Source of the DNA: Helicoverpa zea
Taxonomy: Eukaryota; Arthropoda; Insecta; Lepidoptera; Noctuidae
NCBI RefSeq assembly: GCF_022581195.2
Contig: NC_061475.1
Span: 1,612,001 to 1,676,000 of the forward strand
Length of the DNA stretch: 64,000 nucleotides
Direction: 5' to 3'
Shown here piece by piece: positions 32,201 through 43,800 of this stretch. Each line of letters starts with the position of its first letter. Position 1 is the first letter of the stretch. The position numbers were made by a program, and so were the translations under genes. Under the pieces are notes generated by a model. The model saw only the letters and a list, made by a program, of their open reading frames with translations, ran no database searches and was not told the origin of the DNA.

Positions 32201-35200
32201 TATGCTTACGATCCATATTCCAAGCAGCAGTCAACTGTCTGGGTCTTCCAAGACAAGCCAAAACCGACCGGAGTCATTCGTTCAAGAATCATTAAAAAAA
32301 AAATGGTTGCCTCGTTTGTGGCGAAGGGTGGCCACCTCGCCACTATTGTACTAGAATATTGCAAAACGGTTACCGCTGACTAGTAAACCACTATTTGCTT
32401 GCCACAAGTCATCACCGAATGTAGAAAAAATAATTCAAGATGTCGAATGATCCTGCACCATGACAGTGCAAGTTCGCACACCGCCCGCCAAACAAATACG
32501 TTTTTGAATTCCCAAAATGTTGAAATTTTGGATCATCCACCTGACAGCCCTTACTTAAGCACTAACTATTTTATTACATTCCCCAAAATTAAGCAAATTC
32601 TTCGTGGTCTACCTTTCAGCACACCTGAAGAAGCTGTTGACGCTTGCAAAAAGGCCGTTTTGACTACCCCCACTTTGGAATGGAATAAATATTTCAAAAA
32701 CTGGTTTGAACGTATGCAAAAGTACATTAAATATCCCTAAGTATTCTTAAAAAAACAATAAACAGTAATAACCTATTGGATTGTCTATACTTATTTCAAA
32801 CGACACAACTTAAAAGGCAGCCCTCGTATAGGCATGGTGGATCAGGGCATTAGTGCTAGGTAAAGATATAAAAAAAAATCCACAAATTATCATGGACTAT
32901 TAGGCTTTTTAGTGGGACAATATTGACAATATTTTATTGGTATTTAATTTAATTTTCATTACATTTAGGTACTCTCACTATAGCACCAAAAAAAACGCAA
33001 ATAATGGTCACCCATCCATTATGAGACCGTATATCTTAGACTTGAAAACTTTGGTACCACCTATGCGGGGATTATTTTTATTATTATGTTCAAATAGTCT
33101 GTAACAGCCTTAAGTGGCTAACGTTGATATTTCGGAGCAAATGACTCGTAATTAATAATCTGTCGAAAGCAGAAGGATTAATCATTATCCCACAGAACTC
33201 ACTAATGACGACTTAGTGAAATTGTGAGCGTTACAAACAGTGGCTTTCGGTTTTCAGTTATTAGTTTCTCGTGGCTAAGTACCAACAGGCGATGGCTCAT
33301 AAGGTTAAACAGCGGTCGTCGGTAGATTCTGAAAGCATATTAAATTAGTAGATCACGTCTGTCCTTTGAACATCTTTGGCAGTCATTACGATAAATCTGA
33401 AGCCAGATAGGCTGAAAACCAATTATCCGATAAGGGGTTTACTTAATTGTCTAAACAGATTTTTTTTATCAAAATCGAATCAGCACCTCCTGAAACAAAC
33501 GCCTTCAAACAAACTCTTGAGTTCATAGTATTAGGATTGACACTTAGTTAATTGATTAATTTGCTATCAAACTGCTATATTTATGGTTGAATTACCCATT
33601 GTGAAAAAAAAGCCTCATTTTCAATAAGCAGCATTGTGGGATAACATCGTAATAAAAGCCTGCGGGCCCCTGGGCCCCCGGCACTTTTAAATAGGTCATG
33701 CCGCCCGGGGACCGTGATTTTATTATGGTTTACATTTTCGCTCTGATTTGTAGAAACATCGTGGAAAAACATTATGTTTTCTAATTAGAAACGAGTATTA
33801 TGAAACACATGTAATGAAATATAACGTTTTCTGCTAGTAGATCATGTTAATATGAAAGGTTACTAGGAGAAATGGAAGGCAGATGACAATAAGTCCCTGA
33901 TAAGATTCAGTCACTCCGTATCAATGAGTTTCAATGACTCCTTACATTCATAACTGAATCTTACAAGTTAATGAGCTACATTTTCGCAATCCATGTAAAT
34001 AACAAGATCTGAGTCAGTCGACCGCACCGACATACATATAATATAGCTTGTTACTACTGAGCTTAAGACATTTTCTTCACTTGCCTGGCTTCTGAGACAG
34101 CCTAGTTTTCGTTGCAAACACTAATCATTGTGAATGTCATGTTGGTACTGAGTTCATTCAACCACGAGCTTCAAGGTTGGATGGATGCGTAAGGATTAAG
34201 AGTCATGTCTGTCTTCTGTCTATCAATATCACTTTTTATGTTGTTGTAGTCCTCTTCCTGCCTTGTACTCTATTTTATTTGCGGTCAATATGTTTTCAGC
34301 GTCTATTTCGCTCTGCCAGTCGTCATACTAACTCTCTCTCTTCATATTCATTTCTAAGAGAGTCCAAGACTGGTCTATCATCTTTTCTTCGGTCTTTCTC
34401 TCTTTCTCGAATCATCCATATTCCTAATAAGAACACTTTTTGTAGCAATTGTTTCATCCCTCTTCATTACATGCCCTTGCATTTTTTCATTCATTACATT
34501 TTGTTGTTATTTAATATTGTTTAGTATATGAAAAAAGGCAACCTAGTAGCTGCCCTAGTAGCACAGAATGATTAGACAATAGGTACAGTAAAGCTAAGCT
34601 TGGTCGAACCGAACTGCAGGGAATCTTCCATTCCGTCCAGTTCTACATAATACAAGTATATAATGTGCATTTACACAATTTATTATCTAACCACGTTCAT
34701 TTTTAAAAGCCTTGTTGCATTACAAAGTTACCTAAGTGAATCAAAATTTGCAACAAACGCCTTTCAAAAAAGATAGACTGACAAACATGAAAAATATAAG
34801 CCTAAACAACGTATGAATATCGATTTTCCTAACAAAAGACTTTGGGTGTTGTTTAATGTTTATATTTCATTTTTAGCGGCTATTGTCCATTGTACATACA
34901 TTGATGGATTCACTTGTCTAACGTCTACAGTTAATATGGACGGCTTTTGTTTATATTGTAGCCAGAATTTTTTATCGACATCGACTTCTAATGGCTTTAA
35001 TTTTTGGGAGAGGATATTAGGTATGTCAATAATAAAGATTAATTTATTTTTACTTATTTACGTAAATACACATAAAAAGAACAGGAAAGCGAAGAATGAA
35101 GAAATAAACTGTTTTCTTTATGTATAAGTATTGCTAGTTTCTAAAGAAATATTTTCCAGCTAAGCTGCAATGCAAGAAAAAAATATTAAAGAGACAAAAA

Positions 35201-37774
35201 GTGTATAGAAAATAAACCGGCCAAGTGCGAGTCGGACTCGCGCACCGAGGGTTCCGTACAAATGCTGTATAGATAAAAAGTGAGTTTCGCGCCAACCGTT
35301 CAGTTTAGAACAATCATAGTTATGGTAATTTCGTGAGAGTCAAAATAGTTAATATTTTTTATTTTATAATATAACTAAAATAGTAGGCCAGTACCTTGTA
35401 AAAGTTATTTATATACAACATTTTATAGTCATCATTCAGAAATCTGATTGAAAATAACTAATTATGTCTTAAAGGTCATGGGGCATATCTGACCCGCTTT
35501 GTAAAAAGTGGCGGACATGAATCAAAGTCGTTTTAAATCGTGGAGAATGGTATGACGTTTCTTTGAATATAAATATTTTATTAAAATTCCATGGAGACGA
35601 ATGTCCAGGATCGTTTGAAAAATATAAAAGACAAGCAGTTTCAGAGGATTGTACAGGTTGCAATGCTAGTTTTTATTGGTAAAGACATTTCATAAAGAAG
35701 GAAGGTGCCAATCCGGATGACCAGGATCTGATGAGGATCTGGAAACCCAGAGAAATCGAGGGCAATTCTTGAATATTGTAGGCACGCATCGAGTCATAAC
35801 CAGACATGTGAGTGTATTTTTGAGGGTACTGGTAAACTGAAGGTTTGGAGCTGATTTGATTATGGAGACTACAGAGAGTCAAGGGAACTCCCGAACGGTA
35901 TGTTGCAACTACCACGTGTTTGGGCTTATTTTATTCGTATTGGCGAAGACTTTCCACAAAGATAGGTTTGACTGCCATTGTGGGATCGACAGCTAAGATC
36001 AGATATAGTTATGGGAACTCCTTTACAATTTATAACGTAACCTTGTGTTGGAGCTTATTTTATTTTAGGTGATGAGAATTCACTACTAACTTGGGTTAAA
36101 GCAGCCATTGCAGGAATGGGATCTTTTATTTTTGAGGGATTAATCACCTAAAGAGCCCCAGTTTCAGGTTTTTTTCCGCCTGGTTTCTAGAGCCTTGACA
36201 AAAGTGTAATTCTGTCCCTTTCTTTGTTTTATAAAGTCGGCATTATTTTATTTTGTAGCATTTTACAAACAAATCCAACTTCAAACATATAAAAAAGCAA
36301 CAAGAAAACAAAAGCAAGAAAGAAATTAAAAAGATGTTAGGTGCATCGGTCTAGAAGTCGGTGTCTAGAGGATGCATCTATATTTATTTAACCACCGAGA
36401 TCTAGACCGATGCATATAAACAGTTTTCTTGTTGTTTTAGAAGTTGTTTTTTTTTTGTAAAAAGTTTTTATTTTTATAACTTTTGTGAAAAGTTCTCGTC
36501 AATACGAATAATATAAGCCCAAACACGACGTAACTAAAACATACTGTTGAGGAGTTCTCTCGACTTTCTCACGTCTCCATCATCAGGTAAGCTCTAAACC
36601 TTCACTGTTTGACAGTATCACCAGACATACATCTGAGAATCAAGTTTTAATCCTATGCATGCCTACAATTTCTGATAGTTGCCCTCGATTTCTCACGATT
36701 TCCATCATCAGATCCTGACCTGATGACAATGGAAATAAACGGCGAGTATACTCTTTCACTACAAAGAAATGATTTCTCAATTCCGTCAAACTTGGTCGTT
36801 TAAATTCCCCATTGAAATGAGGAAAATATTTAATGTTTACACCTGATTTTCTCTAGATTCCCATGGTTCACATTGATGCGACTAATGCCATAGTAAATCA
36901 GAGCCTTTATCATTATACTGTGCTATATTTCGTTCGTATCCGCCGTGGGTATGGTTTTCATACTAAGGTACCCAATGACCATTGAATGATTTAAAATTTT
37001 TCACAGTTTAGAGGCCATTATATTTCAGAAGTGTTTGATATGAATTTCACTTTTTATTCAAAACGTTAATATCTCTACGCGTTCATGTGAAAAAGGGTAG
37101 GTAGTAAGTTTATAATTATTAAAAAAAATATTTTATGTCATGTAAGCAAAAATAATATTTTAATATTTTATGTAACTTCAAATTTATCATTTTCGCAATT
37201 TTTCCTTTATCTGTACTATATAACGTTGCTTCGTGCCGAATTTTAAGATTCTGAGTTCACGGGAAGTACCTTGTAGGTTTTGATTCCCTAGCGTGTGACG
37301 GAAATTCGTCTAAGGTGTCGGTAAAACTGCTGTATCTTTTGATCGCGTTAACTTAGAAGTTTGATTTTTTCATTGCTTAAAGGGACAATAGACCTAGGTA
37401 TTTGGTATAAATTTCAATTTGGTACCTTTATTCGTTCGTGAGAAATAAGGTAGTAAGTTTCATTTTATTAAAATATTTTTTTTATATTATATAACAAAAA
37501 AAATGAGATTTTCGCAATTTTTCCTATATTTGCATTATATAACAATGCTTCATGCCAAATTTCAAGATTCTGAGTTTACGGGAAGTACCCTGTAGGTTTT
37601 GATTCCTTTGCGAGTGTCGAGAATTTGTTGAAAATATCGACATAATCGGTTGTATCTTTTGATTGGCTTGGCTTAGAAGCTTGATATTTTCACAGCCTAA
37701 AGGGACAATAGACCCGAGTATTTCATGTGAATTTCAGCTTGATACGTCCACGCGTTCTTAAGATAAAGGGTCTT

Positions 37775-37817
<43 letters not shown>

Positions 37818-40800
37818 GGACAACAAAGTGATCCTATAAGGGTTCCGTTTTTTCCTTTCGAGGTACGGAACCCTAAAAACGTTATGTAAAAGAATTCAAG
37901 AAAAAGTACATTTTTTTGTTCAATGCTTTTATCTCTACTGGCACTAATTGATAAAGCATCTTTGTTTTGCGTTGCCCATTTATAAAAAAAGGTACGGTAG
38001 GACACTTTGTAAAAAGGTATACTACCTATATCCTTCGACCCGCAGGCGAAGCCGCGGAAAACTTACTATTGGAACATAAAGCGCTGTCACCTGTATAAAT
38101 CGCTGCAAATCGGATTCCATCCATTAGCTATCCGCTAGTTGTTCGTAAACCAGTTCAGCTATTAAGCCGCTTTTCTGGCCTACGCCACTTTGATTAGCAA
38201 CAACGAATGTTGGTGAGAAATCTATATTTTTCTACGGGCAAACAATAGGATTATATGGATCGGAATGAGGACGTACTGTTGCCATTAAAGTTGAATTGCA
38301 AATATTTTCAATTTCATGAAAGATAAATTGTTTTTTGGTTAAGAGCACCCAATGAAACTGTCGGCCGACTAAAAAGTCTGCAAACACATTTTTATCAAAT
38401 TCAAGCATGGCGATTCCACAAATTATTTCGGCGGTGTACATCACACAGTCAGACAGTCGTGGTGGCCTAGTGGGCAAAGAACCAACCTCTCGAGTATGAG
38501 GGCGCGGGTTCGATTCCAGGTCAGGCAAGTACCAATGCAACTTTTCTAAGTTTGTATGTACTTTCTAAGTATATCTTAGACACCAATGACTGTGTTTCGG
38601 ATGGCACGTTAAACTGTAGGTCCCGGCTGTCATAGAACATCCTTGGCAGTCGTTACGGGTAGTCAGAAGCCAGTAAGTCTGACACCAGTCTAACCAAGGG
38701 GTATTGGGTTGCCCGGGTAACTGGGTTGAGGAGGTCAGGCAGGGCAGTCGCTCCTTGTAAAGCACTAGTACTCAGCTACATCCGGTTAGACTGGAAGCCG
38801 ACCCCAACATAGTTTGGGAAAAAGGCTCGGAGGATGACATCAATCATCCTTCTCCATGTGAGAGGAGGCATGTGACCAGCAGTGGGACAATAAAAAGGCT
38901 GTAACAGTAACAGTACATGAATCAAAATCAAAACTAATATCTAATAAGCATTCTACTAAATACTGCAGCGTTGCAATTCCACCTAAACAGCATTGTCAGA
39001 GCACATTTTCACCTCCCAAATATCGGGCAGTGAACCTCACACATCGATCGGAACATCCAAACTCCTGCCATGTATGCAATCAAAAAATTTTCGCGTTGGG
39101 GAGGCCAAATTCCGTACCGAGTTTCGCATGGAAGTTTTTATAGGGAGGAGAAGTGGGGGGTTAATCCGCCAGCCGTCCTAATGAGGAGCAAGTACGTTAA
39201 GTACCAAGTTTTTGGACTGGCTTTGAGGGTTAAAAGGGATTACGGGAGAAGTTATTGATGTATGTGTGTATGTTTTAGTAGATTGATATGTTTATGTTGG
39301 CTATATGTTAGGATGAAGGTATATTTATGGCAAAAAAAAAAATTAAACGAGAACTCTTTTGATGTGTGTTTCTGGAACTGATTAAGACAATAGGCCGGTT
39401 TTTGATGTGACCAGTAATCACTGCCCGTACTAATTTTTGTTTTTTTTTTGGCCATGTACATCTGATGCTCAAAGACTAAGTCTGCCTAAATACATTAAAA
39501 AAAAACAATTATTTTCACGGGTGATGCTGCGAACATCGTCTAGTCGCTATACAAACATTAACATGTTTCTATACAGTTGTTTACAAAACGAAGTGGCAAA
39601 CATCTCGAATCAGTACATTTTTACGTTATTTTTCGGTAACACCGGCAACGAGCACGTTCGTACGTGTCACAGAATAGATCACCTTGATATTAACATACAT
39701 TATTTACTTATCTAGATTGTACCGTAAACGTATTATGAAAAACTTTGAAGTAAAATGAAAATAAGTAAACCTTAAAATTGATGAGTCGCGAAATACTTGA
39801 TGGGTTTTGAGATAAAGCACCTTTTCAAACATGAATGTTGAATTTCGTGTCTTTGCTATATTCACAACGTATTGTTTTACATTTTTAAAGTAAAGACATT
39901 TTTTATTGTTGGGTTCAGTTTATGTACATATTTACATGACGTAAAAAAAAAGCCTTATTTATACATATATACAACTAAAAAATGGCATCAAAAAACTCCT
40001 CATCGCTGCCCACCGGGAATTATTGAATTTTAAGGAGTTTTCTTGTTTGGAGCCGATTTCATCATCGAAACAGCGCAAAACTGTTGAATACTATTGGTAG
40101 CGTGAGATAACCAGAAAAATGTTAATTGCAATACAAATCCCGAGCTAACTTAAGGTCATGGCAGATTATAGCGGCACCGCAACAGCACGGCTGCAGCACG
40201 GCGTCGCCTCGAATTAAGACTACGGCTAGCTGCCAGCGCGCTAACTACGCGTTGTCCGCAAGGTGCCAGCTCGCCGTCCGCGCGCCGGCCGCGCGCCGGC
40301 CGCGAGGTGTAAGCTTGATGTCACCGCAAACTCAATATTATTTTAAGACAGTTATGATTGAACACGACGCAATGACGTTGTTTCGCTGCCGGCTCGGAGT
40401 CGGCGCGTAATTAGCACGCCGTCGGCGCGCTGTATGCATGAGGTCCGCTCGCTTGCAGCACGCGGGCGGCGAGCCGAGTTGTGTGGTAGCGGCAAGCGCG
40501 TTGACTGCTCGCCGTTGGCTTTTTCATATTGACATTACGAAATATATTATAATATACACGATTTAATGCTCTAAATTGAATGACAACTTAAATGCTGGCG
40601 TGGAGCCGTACTGTGGCGGTGCCGCTATACTGTGCCATGTCCCTTATTCATACAAATTCACAAAACCCTATCTAATCGAATCTAAATAACTTCCAATATT
40701 GATTATCCTAAGTTTCCGATTTTTTCGTGCCATTTCTTTGAATGATGGGGAACAGGTTAACATGAAAACCTTATTTCCAGGTGCTAGCAGCTCTTGCGGT

Positions 40801-43800
40801 CTCCTTAGCTCCATTCTCAGCAGGTCTCGGCAAGGGTTACAGCTCACCAGCCATAGCCTCGCTGCAGGGACCTGGAGCCAACGCCACGAGGAGGGATTTT
40901 CAGCTCACTGATCAGCAAGCATCTTGGTTAGCTTCGCTGTCCTTCCTTGGTAAGTTTCTTTGGAACCCTTTAGCCTATTTGAAGATTTTATGGGGAACCC
41001 TATTGTTCTATGAAACTAGAAAAAAAGGAATGGATCAGACACTTTTAGTCCTTTGGTAATTTATATTAATGAGAGAATTAGGGTAAAAATGCATGTCATC
41101 GATTCTATGGGAAATAAAAGCTTCCAGGAATACGGGAAACTGTCACTTTTGTAGCTGATGTTAGTTCTGTAGAAAGGGAAAATATTCCACTAGTGATTAT
41201 AAGTGATTCGTTGAGAATAGATCCAAAGTCTGGGTAGGGCTGGAATAATTTTTTACACTCTCAAATTTTTAAATTCCACCCCATCCAATCGTAGAAACTT
41301 CTGCGACCAAAATATCAATAAATATAATGCTATTGACTAAAAATAAAACATAAATAAAAACTCGCTATTGAAAACGTTTAGCCAAGCCCCACAAATCCCA
41401 TAATTCCTTTTAAAACAAAAACGTAATAATAGGATTATGACAATCCTCTTTTCGTTAAAAGCAGATAGCAGGAAAAATTAACAATATCTATTGCTGGCCT
41501 GTAAATCCCGACCTTGGACAGAAAGGAATTTAATTAAAAGTCTTGAAGTTCCTGGCCAGAAATATTTATGGTATAGTAGTGTCATGCTGAATTTTCTTCA
41601 TAAATTAAAGTGAAGTTTAATGATTTGGCATATTTTGTGGTCATTTGTGGTTATATTAATACCTAATACTTAAAGAAACGAACACACTCCCGCAGATCTC
41701 TATCTCAATTGATTCAGTGACGTCTGCAAACGAAATAGGTTCTTGCAAAATTATATAATCAGTTAACATACTGAAAAATAAACTAGCAGTTTGCTCGCGG
41801 TTTCATCCGTATCCTGGAAAAACTTGTTCTCGTACCTTTACAAAAATAGCCTATGTTACTCAGGAAGAGTGTAGTTTCACAACATTGAAAGAATTTTTCA
41901 AATTAGTTCAGTAGCTTCGGAGCCTTTAGGCACAGATTACTAAAGAACTTTATTTATTTTCAATTAAATGCACACACACTTACACTATATACTACCTAAA
42001 ACTACTTATCTTCTTATTTTTGTATCATAGGTACAAAAATAAAAATATGTACAAAAGAACATTGATTAGGCATCGATTATTAAATAGCTTTAGGGTTACC
42101 TTCTCTATTTTATTTGTATAGAAGTATAGAAATGACTCCCATCATACGTTCCAATACAGCACTTCCTCAAACCCTCAACCACACACTGGTCTTTCCAGGA
42201 GCCCTCTTCGGCGGCATGGCAGGTGGCGCCGCGATGCGTCACGGACGTCGCCGCGTGCTCTCATTGGCTGCGGCGCCTTGCAGCCTGTCCTGGCTTCTCA
42301 CGACAGTAGCCACGTCAGTTCGGATGATGTGCATCACTGCCTTCCTGGGCGGGTTTTGCTGTTCTATATTGACTATGCTGTCTCAGGTTGGTACTGGTCT
42401 TTATCATCGTGTCAGCCAATTGCCGTCTACTGCTGGACGTAGTTAGTGCTGATCTTGACTATCTTTAATTCCATACAACTTTTCAGCTCTGATTGTACCT
42501 AACCTTAAACCTTTCATTAAGGCAAACAACTTACACTAAGAATTAACACTTGCATCTAAGGTAAACTTTAAGGCAATCAAAATAACAATGAAAATAACAC
42601 TTTGATTGATAGCAACATTGCATGTTGTAATAAACAATTAATTTATTGTAAATTTTTAAAGGATTTATTTATCTACTAATCAAGGATTGCTATAACTTTT
42701 CTGTTGTTTTGTTTACTACATATAGAATTTTGAACTAAACATAGGAACTAATAGGTTTAATGTGAAATTCCTACATCTAGTAATCAAATAAACTGATAGA
42801 TCAGTTAGTATTGATGTTTTTAGTCCACTCTAAAAAATAATTGCGGCATTACATTTCAGTTGTTATACAAAATGTGAAACAATGCAGTCATCTACATAGC
42901 TTGTAGACCTTGTTCTACAGCAATTTACTTGTCCCTGAAAACTTGAAATACGCTCAAACATCAGATAAAGACATCTGTCAAATTAGAAGTTAAGCGCAAT
43001 TATTTGTACGGACATTTCAATTTATAACACCCAAACCAAAGTAAAATTGCCCCTATTTCGTCTGAAATAGAGTCGAATATCCTTTGGCAAGATCTGGAAG
43101 GACCGTTTTCCTAGCCCGCATGTTTCATACAATTAGTGGGGTGACCACGCCTCGCTTCAGATGAAGGACAAAAGAAATTCTCTATTGTACTTAAGTTGTT
43201 TGATTATGTAGATATTTGACTTTAATCTTAAGACTTCTTTTAGGTTTCTTTTTGTTTTGTAGATTTATTTGAGAGATAAATTCGTAAGCCCTTTTTTAAT
43301 GGTCATTACGCAAAATGTCCAATAAATCCTGTTCTAAATATTAATAATTTTAATCCGGCTAAAACATCTTTATGCCATTTCACTCATCTCTTAACAATCA
43401 GCAGATAGGCACAGTAACTAAGTTCCTGTAAAAATAAAAATAATAGCGCTTTATAATTGTTTTGAATGGTTCCATATTAATATAAGTAACATGTGCACCC
43501 CACCAAATACCGAAACCCCTTAAACTTTACCCAAGCTGTTGTACTCTTCGCCATAACATCGGTCCCCAAGGCCCCATAATCACTAACCCCCTTACTTATA
43601 AACGTGAATTAAATATAAATGTAAATGTAATACTTAAGGGCTGTTTAAGAAAATTCTTACTTATAAACTTTGCTTAAGCGTGTCTTAGCTAACATTTAAT
43701 CACTACTTAAGACTTTAAGTAGTGATTAGTTAAAATGTTGCTTAGAAGGTGATTAGAAATTTTATAAGTAAGGGGGTAAGTCACAAAATTGCGCTCAAAG

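Larger units (their letters stand above)
35218..37879 (+). repeat. Composite repeat region with GGCCAAGTGCGAGT start and GGTACGGAACCC end
   Basis: Starts CGGCCAAGTGCGAGTCGGAC and ends GGTACGGAACCCTAAAAA, the two ends of the short repeat at 19440-19647, but 2.66 kb apart. In between are two inverted pieces of the AAGTCGGTT-type repeat (35690-36010 reverse, 36337-36735 forward), a ~350-bp tandem duplication and a GACA microsatellite. It may be one long family member with insertions or two separate copies. Confidence 0.5.

Noticed and set aside
34177..35127. Two open frames of 115 and 104 codons in intron 1 of the transporter
   Set aside because: No domain, no splice or start context, and composition follows the AT-rich background.
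37697..38005. 102-codon minus frame with repeated CLSV
   Set aside because: Produced by the (GACA)n microsatellite.
40126..40410. 94-codon GC-rich open frame
   Set aside because: Falls within the GC-rich TIR element (40152-40645) and has no known domain.
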